A stretch of DNA of 64,000 nt from Pseudonocardia autotrophica (GCF_003945385.1 NZ_AP018920.1:3472001-3536000); one strand, 5' to 3'. Positions 15,675 to 24,032 are shown, counted from the first letter of the stretch. Notes: a model not told the origin generated them from the sequence alone. Program-made: numbers and translations.

Positions 15675-17643
15675 TCCCCGGAGGGCCCGGCGCCGCTGGG
15701 CCTACGGGCCCTACACCGGTGGGCCCGATCCGCTCGCCCCGCCGTACGACATCCGGTCGGCGATGGACGAGATCGGCCGCGACGTCATGGAGGGCTCGTC
15801 GCCCCGCCAGGCGCTGCAGGAGCTGATGCGTCGTGGCCTCGACGGTCGTCGCGGGCTCGACGACCTGACCCGCCGGGTCTGGGAACGTCGGCGGGATCTG
15901 CAGCGGGACAACCGGATCGACGGCACGTTGCAGGAGGTCCGCGAGCTCCTGCAACGTGCCGTCGACGCCGAGCGCAGTGCGCTGGACAACGAGGACAGCG
16001 ACGACGCCCGGTTCCGCGAGATGCAGCTCGACGCCCTCCCGAACGACACCGGGGGAGCGGTCCGGGAGCTCGGCGAGTACGACTGGCGCTCCGCCGACGC
16101 CCGCGAGGCCTACCAGGAGATCCGTGACCTGCTCGGCCGGGAGATGCTCGATCAGCGCTTCCAGGGCATGAAGCAGGCCATGCAGAACGCCACCCCGCAG
16201 GACGTCGAGCGGATCAACGCCATGCTCGATGACCTCAACGGGTTGCTGGAGCAGCACGCCCGCGGTGAGGACACCACCGAGCGGTTCGCCGAGTTCATGA
16301 GCCGCCACGGCGAGCACTTCCCGGAGAACCCGCGCAACACCGAGGAGCTGATCGACGCGCTGGCCGCCCGCTCCGCGGCCGCCCAGCGGATGATGAACTC
16401 GATGTCGGCCGAGCAGCGGGCCGAGCTCGCGGAGCTGTCCCAGCAGGCGTTCGGGGATCCCCGGCTGGCGCAGTCGCTGTCCCGGCTGGATTCCATGCTG
16501 CAGGGCCTGCGGCCGGGCGAGGACTGGTCCGGGGAGGGGAACTTCCGCGGCGAGAACCCGATGGGTATGGGCGAGGCCACCCGCGCGATGGAGGAGCTGG
16601 GGAAGCTCGACGCCCTGGCCGAGCAGCTGGCGCAGAGCTATCCCGGCGCACGGATGGAGGACATCGATCTCGACGCACTCACCGAGATGCTCGGCCCGGA
16701 GGCCGCCGCGGACGCCCGCACGCTCGCCGAGCTGGAGCGGGAGCTACAGCGTCAGGATCTGTTCCGGCGGGCCGCCGACGGCTCGCTGATGCTCTCGCCC
16801 AAGGCGTTGCGCACGCTGGGCCAGTCCGTGCTGCGTGACGTCGCGGACCGGATCTCGGGCCGCCAGGGCGCCCGGGAGACCCGGCGGTCCGGTGCGGCGG
16901 GGGAGGCCACCGGTGCGACCCGGCCGTGGGAGTTCGGCGACACCCAGGCCTGGTCGGTGCCGCGGACCCTGCTCAACGCGCAGCTGCGCCGCGCCGGAGG
17001 CGCACACCGGCACGGCGGCGACGATCGACGGCTCGACGTGTCCGACGTCGAGATCGTGGAGACCGAGCAGCGCACCCGGGCCGCGGTCGCCCTGCTGGTC
17101 GACACCTCGTGGTCGATGGTCGCCGAGGGGCGGTGGGTGCCGATGAAGCGCACCGCGCTGGCCCTGCATCAGCTGATCTCCACCCGGTTCCGGGGCGACG
17201 ACCTGTCGCTGATCACCTTCGGCAGGCAAGCGCAGACCGTCGACCTGGCTGAGCTGGTCGGGATGGAGGGCGTGTACCGGCAGGGCACCAACCTGCACCA
17301 CGCCCTGCTGCTCGCCCGCGAGCGACTCGCCCGGCAACCGGACGCCACCCCGGTGGTGCTCGTGGTGACCGACGGCGAGCCGACCGCGCACCTGGAGTCC
17401 GACGGCGAGGCGTTCTTCGACTACCCGCCGAGCCCGTACACACTGCGGGCGACCGTCGACGGGCTGGACCGGCTGATCGGGATGGACGCCCGGTTCACGT
17501 TCTTCGTCCTGGGCGACGATCCCGGGCTCGCCGCCTTCACCGACCGGCTCGCCCGCCGGGCCGGTGGGCGGGTGGTGCATCCCGACCTGGACGGCCTCGG
17601 CGCCGAGGTGGTGTCGGACTACCTCCGCCGACGCTCGGGCTGA
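15667..17643 (+). CDS. VWA-domain protein, MoxR partner (CoxE/BatA-type)
   Basis: A 658-residue soluble protein. The first 430 residues are charged and mostly helical ('RRGLDDLTRRVWERRRDLQRDNRIDG' and similar), with no membrane segment. The C-terminal third is a von Willebrand A domain: the metal-ion-dependent adhesion site 'DTSWSM' begins at 479, the second loop is 'QGTNLHHALL', and 'VVTDGEPTAH' carries the third metal ligand. Together with the upstream MoxR ATPase it forms a two-gene unit used in other bacteria for cofactor insertion or complex remodelling. The start overlaps the ATPase by eight bases, so translation is coupled. A strong hairpin follows the stop. Confidence 0.87.
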   Translation: MADPRRARRRWAYGPYTGGPDPLAPPYDIRSAMDEIGRDVMEGSSPRQALQELMRRGLDGRRGLDDLTRRVWERRRDLQRDNRIDGTLQEVRELLQRAVDAERSALDNEDSDDARFREMQLDALPNDTGGAVRELGEYDWRSADAREAYQEIRDLLGREMLDQRFQGMKQAMQNATPQDVERINAMLDDLNGLLEQHARGEDTTERFAEFMSRHGEHFPENPRNTEELIDALAARSAAAQRMMNSMSAEQRAELAELSQQAFGDPRLAQSLSRLDSMLQGLRPGEDWSGEGNFRGENPMGMGEATRAMEELGKLDALAEQLAQSYPGARMEDIDLDALTEMLGPEAAADARTLAELERELQRQDLFRRAADGSLMLSPKALRTLGQSVLRDVADRISGRQGARETRRSGAAGEATGATRPWEFGDTQAWSVPRTLLNAQLRRAGGAHRHGGDDRRLDVSDVEIVETEQRTRAAVALLVDTSWSMVAEGRWVPMKRTALALHQLISTRFRGDDLSLITFGRQAQTVDLAELVGMEGVYRQGTNLHHALLLARERLARQPDATPVVLVVTDGEPTAHLESDGEAFFDYPPSPYTLRATVDGLDRLIGMDARFTFFVLGDDPGLAAFTDRLARRAGGRVVHPDLDGLGAEVVSDYLRRRSG

Positions 17644-17651
17644 CCGGGGCT

Positions 17652-17683
17652 GCGGGACGGCGGCGCGCCGGGCGCCGTCCCGC
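17652..17683. terminator. Hairpin after MoxR-VWA operon
   Basis: GCGGGACGGCG (17652-17662) pairs perfectly with CGCCGTCCCGC (17673-17683), 8 nt after the stop. The 3' arm is the first unit of the tandem array that follows. Confidence 0.6.
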
Positions 17684-17760
17684 TGCACCCGTCCCGCTGC
17701 ACCCGTCCCGCTGCACCCGTCCCGCTGCACCCGTCCCGCTGCACCCGTCCCGCTGCACCC
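17677..17760. repeat. Six perfect copies of a 14-bp repeat
   Basis: GTCCCGCTGCACCC is repeated six times head to tail (84 bp) with no mismatch, in the gap between convergent genes. Confidence 0.95.
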
Positions 17761-17770
17761 GGTCGCTGCC

Positions 17771-17905
17771 TAGGATCGCGGCGTTCGGTTGCGGCGCCTG
17801 GTCGCGGTGTCGGATCGCAGCGCTCGGTCGCGGCACCTGATCGCGGCTTCCGATCGCACCGTCCGGTCACGGCCTCCGATCGCGGCCTCCGATCGCGGCC
17901 TTCGG
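17771..17905. repeat. Degenerate GATCGCGGC-type repeats
   Basis: About nine diverged units of the form CSRTCGCGGCNYYYG (roughly 14-16 bp apart) fill the space between the perfect array and the NmrA-like stop codon. No gene is seen here; open frames on either strand are repeat artefacts. Confidence 0.7.
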
Positions 17906-18772
17906 TCACGGCCTGAGGTGCTCCGCGGCCCAGGACCGCAGCGTGGTCGGCGTCGTGGAGGTCGCGTCCCTGGACTGTTCGGGGACGAACCCGCCGGTGA
18001 GGCCGGCGGACATCCCGGCGATCGCGTCCACCTCGGGCGCGCCGAGACCGGCGGCGGCCAGCGCGGCGCGGAAGTCGGCGTCCGGGATGTGCCCGGCCAC
18101 CACCGGGTGTCCCCGCAGCTCCGTCAGCAGCTCCGCCACCTGCTCGAAGGTCAGGTCCTGCGGCCCGTGGACGGCCTGCACGATCCGGCCGTCCCAGGCG
18201 GGGCCGAGCAGCCGGGCCGCGGCGACGTCGCCGATGTCGCGCGGATCCACCCACGGCAGCGGATGGTCGACCGGCCAGGGGGTCTGCAGCGTGCCCGCCG
18301 CCATCTCCTCGGCCGAGAGCAGCAGGTTGCTGGTGAAGTAGCCGCAGCGCAGGTGCAGCACCGGCGCCCCGGTCCCGTCGAGCGCCAGCTCGGTGGCGGC
18401 GAGGCCGTCGATGTCGCCGGCCCCGGTCCGAAGCTCCGCGCCGACACTGCTCTGGAACACGGTGCCGCGGATCCCGTGCTCGCGCACCGCCTCGGCCACG
18501 ACGGTGGCGCAGGCGTGGTGCTGCGCCATCGGGTCCGCGCCGAAGGGGGCAGGCGGGTTCACCCAGTACAGCCGGTCGGCGCCCGCGGTCGCCCGCAGCA
18601 CGGCGTCCCGGTCGGTCTGGTCGGCCGGCACGGCGTCGACGAGCCCGGCGAGGTCCGGTGGCAGCCGCCCCGGGTCCCGTAGCAGGGCCACCGGGCGCAC
18701 CCCCGCCTGCACCAGCAGCCGGAGCACCCGTGAGCCGACGTTCCCGGTCGGAGTGGTCACCACGATCCGCAT
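17906..18772 (-). CDS. NmrA-like NAD(P)-binding Rossmann protein
   Basis: A 288-residue atypical short-chain dehydrogenase. The N-terminal 'MRIVVTTPTGNVGSRVLRLLVQAG' has the Rossmann glycines in the modified form TGxxGxxV; 'VNPPAPFGAD' and 'VFQSSVGAEL' follow, and 'RCGYFTSNLL' and 'WVDPRDIGDVAA' are typical of NmrA-like sensors and NAD(P)H:quinone reductases. The YxxxK catalytic pair of classical SDRs is absent, so it may be a redox sensor or reductase. Length is normal. Its 5' side is a repeat-filled gap of about 350 bp; no convincing promoter could be picked there. Confidence 0.78.
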   Translation of the reverse strand: MRIVVTTPTGNVGSRVLRLLVQAGVRPVALLRDPGRLPPDLAGLVDAVPADQTDRDAVLRATAGADRLYWVNPPAPFGADPMAQHHACATVVAEAVREHGIRGTVFQSSVGAELRTGAGDIDGLAATELALDGTGAPVLHLRCGYFTSNLLLSAEEMAAGTLQTPWPVDHPLPWVDPRDIGDVAAARLLGPAWDGRIVQAVHGPQDLTFEQVAELLTELRGHPVVAGHIPDADFRAALAAAGLGAPEVDAIAGMSAGLTGGFVPEQSRDATSTTPTTLRSWAAEHLRP

Positions 18773-18803
18773 GCGGCCACGATGTCATCGTTCGCACGGG
18801 TAT

Positions 18804-18842
18804 GCCGCATCCGCACGGGATCGGATCCCGTGCGGATGCGGC
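18804..18842. repeat. Perfect 19-bp inverted repeat around a single base
   Basis: Left arm GCCGCATCCGCACGGGATC and right arm GATCCCGTGCGGATGCGGC are exact complements, separated by one G at 18823. It lies 31 nt upstream of the NmrA-like start. It could be a hairpin terminator for the LysR gene or a binding site; its right arm is one unit of the repeats that follow. Confidence 0.85.
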
Positions 18843-19050
18843 GATCCCGTGCGGATGTGCGCGGACGGGGCGATCTCGTGTGGGTGTGGCGCCTCTGTGT
18901 GGGCCGCGCGTTGTCGAGTGGGTGCGACGATCCTGCGCAGGCGGGGCGATCCCGTGCGGATGCGTGCAGGCGGGGCGATCTCGCGTGGGTGCGGTGCCCT
19001 TGTGTGGGTGGCGCGTTCTCGCTCGGGTGCGGCGATCTCGTGCGGATGGC
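18841..19050. repeat. Two imperfect copies of a 105-bp tandem repeat
   Basis: Copies begin at 18841 and 18946, both with GCGATCCCGTGCGGATG, and align along their whole length at roughly 80 percent by eye. Each is itself built from about 20-bp units of the form GATCYCGTGYGGRTGYG. The gap 18773-19121 holds no gene that I can support; reading frames are open on both strands only because of composition and period. Confidence 0.75.
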
Positions 19051-19065
19051 GCGAGCCCGCGTCGG

Positions 19066-19105
19066 CACGGCGACACGGCGACACGGCGACACGGCGACAC
19101 GGCGA
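19066..19105. repeat. Five copies of an 8-bp repeat
   Basis: CACGGCGA occurs five times in a row without mismatch, next to the end of the LysR gene. Confidence 0.9.
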
Positions 19106-19121
19106 ATGTGGCGGCGAGCGA

Positions 19122-19982
19122 TCAGGGATCTGAGCGGAGATCGGCGGATCCGGTGCGGATGCTGCGCGCCAGCGCCTGCGCCTGCTCGGTCCGCCGGCGT
19201 CCGTGGGCCAGCACCACCTCGACCGGGCCGAGTGCGGGGAGCCCGGCGCGGGCCGGCACCTCGACCAGGCCGTCCGGGACGAGGGTCGCGGCGTGCGCGA
19301 TCACGCCCAGCCCCGCGAGCGCGGCGGCGCGCAGCCCGGACAGGCTGCCGCTGGTGCAGGCCATCCGCCAGGGCCGACCGATCGCCTCGAGCGCGCCGAT
19401 CGCGGCGGAGCGGGACAGGCTCGGCGGCGGGTACCCGAGCAGCGGCACCGGATCGCCGGTGCCCAGCCGGAAGCCGGGCGCACCGACCCAGACGAACCGG
19501 TCCCGGCGGACCACGGAGCGGCCGTCGTCGGGCCCCGGGAGGCGTTTGGCGACCATCAGGTCGAGCTCGCCGGCCTCCAGCCGCCGTTCCAGGTCGTCGG
19601 CCAGCCCGACGGTCAGCTCCAGGTCGACCTGCGGGTGCCGGTGCCGGAAGTCGGCGAGGATCGCGGGCAGCCGGGTCATCACCAGGTCCTCCGACACCCC
19701 GAACCGGACCCGGCCGTGCACCCGGGACGCCTGGAAGTGCGCCATCGCCCGCTCGCCGGCGGCCAGGATGGTGGCGGCGAACTTCTCCATCGCCTCACCG
19801 TCGGCGGTCAGCGACACCGAGTGCGTGTCACGGTCCAGCAGTGGCCTGCCGACCGCCTCCTCCAGCCGCCGGACGTGCTGGCTGACGGTGGACTGGCCGA
19901 GCCCGAGCAGGGCGGCGGCCCGGGTGAAGCTGCGGACCCGCGCGACGGCGGTGAAGGAGCGGAGCAGCACCGGATCCAGCAC
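19122..19982 (-). CDS. LysR-family transcriptional regulator
   Basis: A 286-residue regulator. 'LLRSFTAVARVRSFTRAAALLGLGQSTVSQHVRRLE' (residues 5-40) is the winged helix-turn-helix; the rest is a periplasmic-binding-protein-like effector domain. The GTG at 19982 is preferred over one 15 codons earlier because a TAGGAT hexamer lies 7 nt before it, which would otherwise be inside the gene. It is divergent from the BASS transporter gene with under 100 bp between starts, the classic arrangement for LysR control of a neighbour. The inducer is probably related to the transported compound, unknown here. Confidence 0.88.
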   Translation of the reverse strand: MLDPVLLRSFTAVARVRSFTRAAALLGLGQSTVSQHVRRLEEAVGRPLLDRDTHSVSLTADGEAMEKFAATILAAGERAMAHFQASRVHGRVRFGVSEDLVMTRLPAILADFRHRHPQVDLELTVGLADDLERRLEAGELDLMVAKRLPGPDDGRSVVRRDRFVWVGAPGFRLGTGDPVPLLGYPPPSLSRSAAIGALEAIGRPWRMACTSGSLSGLRAAALAGLGVIAHAATLVPDGLVEVPARAGLPALGPVEVVLAHGRRRTEQAQALARSIRTGSADLRSDP

Positions 19983-19989
19983 GGGCGCG

Positions 19990-19995
19990 ATCCTA
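19990..19995 (-). promoter_or_regulatory. -10 element of leaderless LysR gene
   Basis: TAGGAT on the minus strand, 7 nt before the GTG. Confidence 0.45.
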
Positions 19996-20076
19996 GCGCG
20001 GTCATCGGAGAACGCGATGACAGTCACTGTGCCCAGCAGGTTTCGGAATGATGGGGGACCGCTCAGAATCGATCAC

Positions 20077-21069
20077 ATGCGCGTGCGCCCCGATCCCTAC
20101 CTGGTCCTGCTGCTCGCCACCGTCGGGTTCGCGGCACTCCTGCCGGCCCGCGGCGCGATGGTGCAGGTGGTCGACATCGCGGTGACCGTCGCCATCGCGC
20201 TGCTGTTCTTCCTCTACGGCGCCCGGCTGTCGGCGGCCCAGGCGCTCGGCGGGCTCAAGCACTGGCAGCTGCACAGCACCGTCCTAGTGTTCACGTTCGT
20301 GCTGTTCCCGCTGATCGGGCTCTCGGTGCTGTTGCTGCCCGAGTGGCTGCTCCCGGCGCCGCTGGCGATCGGCGTGGTCTTCCTCTGCTGCCTGCCCTCG
20401 ACCGTGCAGTCCTCGATCGCGTTCACCGGGATCGCCCGCGGGAACGTGCCGGGCGCGATCGTCGCGGCCTCGGTGTCGAACGTCCTCGGCGTCTTCCTGA
20501 CCCCGCTGCTCGCGGCGCTGCTGCTGGCCACCAGCGGCGGGTTCGACCCGTCGTCGTTCGGGGACATCGCGCTGCGCCTGCTGGTGCCGTTCCTCGCCGG
20601 GCAGGCGGCCCGTCCGCTGATCGGCAGCTTCGTCACCCGGCACAAGAAGCAGCTCACCCTGCTCGACCGGGGCGCGATCCTGCTGGTCGTCTACGCCGCG
20701 TTCAGCGAGGGCATGGTCGCCGGGATCTGGGAGCAGATCACCCCGCTCTCGCTGGGCGTGCTGTTCGGGATCTGCGTGCTGCTGCTGGGGATCGTGCTGG
20801 GGGCGACGGTGGCCGCCGGGCGGCTGCTCGGGTTCGACGCCGCCGACCGGATCACGATCGCCTTCTGCGGTTCGAAGAAGTCCCTCGCGAGCGGCCTGCC
20901 GATCGCCGGGGTGCTGTTCGGCGGCCCGGCCGCGGCACTGATCGTCGTCCCGCTGATGGTGTTCCACCAGCTCCAGCTGATCGTCTGCGCGATGATCGCG
21001 AACCGGCTCGGGCGCAGCCGGGCGCACCTCGACGACGACGCACCCGCCGGGGCACCATCACGGGCGTGA
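20077..21069 (+). CDS. BASS-family (bile acid:sodium symporter-like, YfeH/SLC10A7 type) transporter
   Basis: A 330-residue membrane protein with about ten helices. 'FFLYGARLSAAQALGGLKHWQLH' and 'CCLPSTVQSSIAFTGIARGN' are typical of the SLC10A7/YfeH branch; the second holds the polar crossover motif, and 'FCGSKKSLASGLPIA' is the matching motif in the second half. Family members move organic anions or unknown solutes with sodium. ATG start. The gene is divergent from a LysR gene, and its stop overlaps the GTG of a small CxxC protein gene (GTGA). The substrate cannot be told from sequence. Confidence 0.87.
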   Translation: MRVRPDPYLVLLLATVGFAALLPARGAMVQVVDIAVTVAIALLFFLYGARLSAAQALGGLKHWQLHSTVLVFTFVLFPLIGLSVLLLPEWLLPAPLAIGVVFLCCLPSTVQSSIAFTGIARGNVPGAIVAASVSNVLGVFLTPLLAALLLATSGGFDPSSFGDIALRLLVPFLAGQAARPLIGSFVTRHKKQLTLLDRGAILLVVYAAFSEGMVAGIWEQITPLSLGVLFGICVLLLGIVLGATVAAGRLLGFDAADRITIAFCGSKKSLASGLPIAGVLFGGPAAALIVVPLMVFHQLQLIVCAMIANRLGRSRAHLDDDAPAGAPSRA

Positions 21070-21251
21070 GCCCAGCGACGCCGTCCTGCCGGATCTGCGG
21101 CACCGCCCGGCCGGGGGAGGCCGGGGCCGCGGCCGTGGCCGGATGGGTGTCCGACCGGGACGGGCGGGGGCGTGAGGGGTGGCTCTGCCCGGCCTGCGCC
21201 CGCCGGCACGTCCGCGACATCGAGTCGAAGCTCGACGCCGAATGGTGGTGA
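21066..21251 (+). CDS. Small CxxC...CxxC zinc-ribbon protein
   Basis: A 61-residue protein with two knuckles: 'PSCRICGTAR' near the N-terminus and 'LCPACARRH' 31 residues later, giving four Cys for one zinc ion. Between them is 'GWVSDRDGRGREGWL', and the C-terminus is 'RDIESKLDAEWW'. The GTG overlaps the transporter stop by four bases, so translation is coupled. It has typical actinobacterial codon use and precedes a good hairpin, so I take it as real. I do not recognise a named family. Possible roles include a nucleic-acid-binding or adaptor protein. Confidence 0.65.
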   Translation: MSPATPSCRICGTARPGEAGAAAVAGWVSDRDGRGREGWLCPACARRHVRDIESKLDAEWW

Positions 21252-21260
21252 TCCGGGCGC

Positions 21261-21288
21261 CCGGACGGTGAGATGATCAGCCGTCCGG
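21261..21288. terminator. Hairpin after the small zinc-ribbon gene
   Basis: CCGGACGG (21261-21268) pairs with CCGTCCGG (21281-21288), with a further TGA/TCA pairing inside the loop, 9 nt after the stop. Confidence 0.55.
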
Positions 21289-21342
21289 AATCCGTGGACC
21301 GCCCCGCGCGTTCGGGAGCGTGAGTGCACCCGAGCAGCTAGG

Positions 21343-21348
21343 TAGGTT
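21343..21348 (+). promoter_or_regulatory. -10 element of leaderless mshC
   Basis: TAGGTT, 7 nt before the ATG; GC-rich context without a ribosome-binding site. Confidence 0.45.
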
Positions 21349-21355
21349 TGACCGT

Positions 21356-22597
21356 ATGGACACCTGGGCCCCGACCGACGTCCCGGCACTGGATGGCAGC
21401 GGTCCCCCGTTGCGGCTGCACGACACCGCGACCGGCCGGATCCGGCCGACCGCGCCCGGTGCGGTCGCCACGATGTACGTCTGCGGGATCACCCCGTACG
21501 ACGCGACCCACCTCGGCCACGCCGCCACCTACCTGGCGTTCGACCTGGTCAACCGGCTGTGGCGGGATCTCGGGCACGAGGTGCACTACGTCCAGAACGT
21601 CACCGACATCGACGAGCCGCTGCTCGAGCGGGCCGAGCGCGACCAGGACGACTGGGTCGTGCTGGCGCTGCGCGAGACGGCGCTGTTCCGCGAGGACATG
21701 GAGGCGCTGCGGGTGATCCCGCCGCGCCAGTTCGTCGGCGCGGTCGAGGCCATCCCGGAGATCGCCGAGCTGGTCGCGAAGCTGGTCGCCTCGGGTGCGG
21801 CCTACCGGATCGACGACCCGGAGTACCCGGACGTCTACCACGACGTCTCGTCGACCGGCCGTTTCGGCTACGAGTCGAACTACGACCAGGAGACGATGCT
21901 GCGCTTCTCCCGGGAGCGCGGCGGCGACCCGGACCGCCCGGGCAAGCGCAACCCGCTCGATCCGCTGCTGTGGCGGATGGAGCGCCCTGGCGAGCCGGCG
22001 TGGGAGTCCACCGACCTGGGCCGTGGCCGCCCCGGATGGCACGTCGAGTGTGCGGCGATCGGGCTCAACCGGCTCGGCCCGCAGATCGACCTGAACGGTG
22101 GTGGTTCGGACCTGATCTTCCCGCACCACGAGTGCGGTGCCCTGCACGCCGAGTCCCTCAGCGGTGAGCACCCGTTCGCCCGGCACTACACGCACACCGG
22201 CATGATCGGGTTGGACGGCGAGAAGATGTCGAAGTCCAAGGGGAACCTGGTCTTCGTGTCCAAGCTGCGCAACTCCGGGGTGGACCCGAACGTCATCCGG
22301 GTCGCGCTGCTCGGCGGGCACTACCGCACCGACCGGTCCTGGACCGACGAGGTGCACGCGGTGGGGGACAAGCGGATCGCCCGCTGGCGGGAGGCCGTGG
22401 CGCTCGACGCCGGGCCGGATGCCACGGAGCTGGTGTCGGCGCTGCGCACCCGGCTCGCCGACGACCTGGACACCCCCGGCGCGCTCGCCGCGGTCGACGC
22501 CTGGGCCGACGAGGCGCTCACCCGCCGGGGCACCGACCCGCAGGCACCCGGGACGGTCCGCACCGCGCTGGACGCACTCCTGGGCGTCCGCCTCTGA
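21356..22597 (+). CDS. mshC: L-cysteine:1D-myo-inositol 2-amino-2-deoxy-alpha-D-glucopyranoside ligase (MshC)
   Basis: A 413-residue cysteinyl-tRNA-synthetase-like ligase that joins cysteine to GlcN-inositol with ATP, the third enzyme of the mycothiol pathway, in the cytoplasm. '[25 protein letters not shown]' (41-65) contains the zinc ligand C43 and the HxGH ATP motif; KMSKS is at 290-294. Other zinc ligands lie in 'WHVECAAIG' and '[12 protein letters not shown]'. The anticodon domain of CysRS is missing, as expected for MshC. ATG at 21356 matches the usual family N-terminus ('MxxWxxPxVPALPG'); an in-frame GTG 12 codons upstream would extend over the promoter. A strong hairpin ends the unit. 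Confidence 0.95.
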   Translation: MDTWAPTDVPALDGSGPPLRLHDTATGRIRPTAPGAVATMYVCGITPYDATHLGHAATYLAFDLVNRLWRDLGHEVHYVQNVTDIDEPLLERAERDQDDWVVLALRETALFREDMEALRVIPPRQFVGAVEAIPEIAELVAKLVASGAAYRIDDPEYPDVYHDVSSTGRFGYESNYDQETMLRFSRERGGDPDRPGKRNPLDPLLWRMERPGEPAWESTDLGRGRPGWHVECAAIGLNRLGPQIDLNGGGSDLIFPHHECGALHAESLSGEHPFARHYTHTGMIGLDGEKMSKSKGNLVFVSKLRNSGVDPNVIRVALLGGHYRTDRSWTDEVHAVGDKRIARWREAVALDAGPDATELVSALRTRLADDLDTPGALAAVDAWADEALTRRGTDPQAPGTVRTALDALLGVRL

Positions 22598-22622
22598 GCG
22601 CAGGCCTGCTCGATCACCGTGG

Positions 22623-22661
22623 CGGTGCGCGGGCGCGCACCGTCACGGCGATCTCGTGACG
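22623..22661. terminator. Double hairpin, bidirectional terminator
   Basis: CGGTGCGCG/CGCGCACCG (22623-22642) is followed by CGTCACG/CGTGACG (22641-22661). It separates mshC from the convergent oxidoreductase gene and covers that gene's stop codon. Confidence 0.65.
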
Positions 22662-23314
22662 GTGATCCTGCGTGCCCGCGGCTCGCACGGCCCGAGATCC
22701 GGTGCGGGCCCCAGCGCGGTGCCGTAGGAGTCGTAGCGGCCGCCCTCGGCGACCAGCCAGGCGGCGGCTCGGCCGATCGTGCCCCCGGCGCCGTCGAACA
22801 CGACCGCCGGGCCGCGCGGGAGCAGCGCGTGCACCTGCGCCACCCAGTCCCGGTGCCCGTGGTCGACGACCTGTGCCGCCCCGAGCTCGCGCGCCAGCCG
22901 CGTCGCCTGCTCCCCGCGCGCCGCACCGACGACCCGCGCGCCGGCGTCGGCGAGCAGCCGGACGAGCAGCGCGCCCGGCCCGTCGGCGGCGGGCAGCACC
23001 AGGACGTCCTCGCCGCGGCGGACCGGGGTCCGCTCCAGTGCCGCGAGCGCGGTCCCGGCGTCGTCGAACAGCACCGCGGCGCGCGCGGCGTCGATCCCGT
23101 CGGGCAGGGCGACGACCGTGCTCGCCGTGACGACGATCCGCGCGTCCGGCCGGCCGCGGCCCGTCCGGGTCACGACGGTCCGTCCGCGCAGCTCCGGGTC
23201 GACGCCGGGGCCGAGCGCGGTGACGGTCCCGGCCAGGGTGTGGCCGGTCCCCGGCCCGGGGCGCTGCGCCCCGACGTCCACCAGCAGCTCACCCCGGCCC
23301 GGTTCGGTGTTCAT
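22643..23314 (-). CDS. Shortened MDR-family (quinone oxidoreductase-like) protein
   Basis: A 223-residue member of the medium-chain dehydrogenase family, about 90 residues shorter than usual. The N-terminal catalytic domain runs from 'GRGELLVDVGAQ' straight to 'GHTLAGTVTALGPGV', skipping the GVNPxD region, and the chain ends after 'RITVTRSP', before the final part of the fold. The nucleotide loop reads 'AADGPGALLVRLLADAG' in place of the normal GGVG, so NADPH binding is doubtful. A good GGGAGGAG ribosome-binding site precedes the ATG, which argues for expression. It may be a decaying gene or a non-catalytic relative. Confidence 0.65.
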   Translation of the reverse strand: MNTEPGRGELLVDVGAQRPGPGTGHTLAGTVTALGPGVDPELRGRTVVTRTGRGRPDARIVVTASTVVALPDGIDAARAAVLFDDAGTALAALERTPVRRGEDVLVLPAADGPGALLVRLLADAGARVVGAARGEQATRLARELGAAQVVDHGHRDWVAQVHALLPRGPAVVFDGAGGTIGRAAAWLVAEGGRYDSYGTALGPAPDLGPCEPRARRITVTRSP

Positions 23315-23390
23315 CGCCCGCTCCTCCCACGATCCGGGTCCGAGCGTGCTCCCTGAACCCCGCTTCAGGTCCAGTGGACGGTGGTGCGCC

Positions 23391-24032
23391 TCACGGGCCG
23401 AGCCCGGCCGCCCGGGCCCGATCGGCGGCCTCGGCCCGGTCGGCCACCCCGAGCTTCGCGAGCACCGCCGACACCAGGTTGCGGACGGTCTTCTCGCTCA
23501 ACCCCAGCCGGCTCGCGATCCGCGGATTGGTCAGGCCCGCCGCCAGTCCGGCCAGCACCTCCCGCTCCCGTGCGCTGAGCTGCGGAAACGGTGGCGGCGC
23601 CGCGGCGGCCGGAGCCAGCAGCGCGGGGAGCCGGCCGGCCACGGACGGGCCGAGGATGGCTTCGCCGCCGGCGACGGTGCGCACCGCCCGCAGGATCTCC
23701 GCCCGCGCCGCGCCCTTCAGCAGGTAACCGCGGGCACCGGCGCGCAGCGCGGCGAGCACCGAGTCGTCGTCGCCGGACATGCTCAGCACCAGGACACGGG
23801 CGTGCGGGCTGGCGGTGACGATCCGCTCGGTGGCGGTGATCCCGCCCATCCCTGGCATCGTGAGATCGAGCAGCACGACGTCCGGGTGGTGCGCGACGAC
23901 CGCGGCGAGCGCCTCCTCGCCGGTCGCGGCCTCGCCGCAGACCTCGACGTCGTCGGCCGTGCCGAGCAGGGTCCGCAGCCCGGCCCGGAAGGGCGCGTGG
24001 TCATCGACGATCAGTGTCCGGATCCGGTCCAT
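23391..24032 (-). CDS. NarL/FixJ-family response regulator
   Basis: A 213-residue two-domain regulator. The receiver domain (1-120) has the acidic pair D10-D11, phospho-acceptor D56 in 'VVLLDLTMPGMGG' and the conserved Lys in 'GYLLKGA'. The LuxR-type HTH (about 150-205) is 'LSAREREVLAGLAAGLTNPRIASRLGLSEKTVRNLVSAVLAKLGV'. Between them is an Ala/Pro-rich linker. ATG at 24032 lies inside the 3' end of the histidine kinase gene, so the two are translationally coupled and form a two-component system. Target genes are not evident; the neighbouring membrane protein gene is a candidate. Confidence 0.92.
   Translation of the reverse strand: MDRIRTLIVDDHAPFRAGLRTLLGTADDVEVCGEAATGEEALAAVVAHHPDVVLLDLTMPGMGGITATERIVTASPHARVLVLSMSGDDDSVLAALRAGARGYLLKGAARAEILRAVRTVAGGEAILGPSVAGRLPALLAPAAAAPPPFPQLSAREREVLAGLAAGLTNPRIASRLGLSEKTVRNLVSAVLAKLGVADRAEAADRARAAGLGP

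Noticed and set aside
17677..17760. CRISPR-like array
   Set aside because: Units are 14 bp with no spacers and no cas genes nearby; it is a simple tandem repeat.
18393..21069. Long open frames through the 18.8-19.1 kb repeats on both strands, some joining the NmrA, LysR and BASS regions
   Set aside because: Repeat periods divisible by three and lack of AT keep all frames open; peptides are Arg/His/Pro repeats with no domain.
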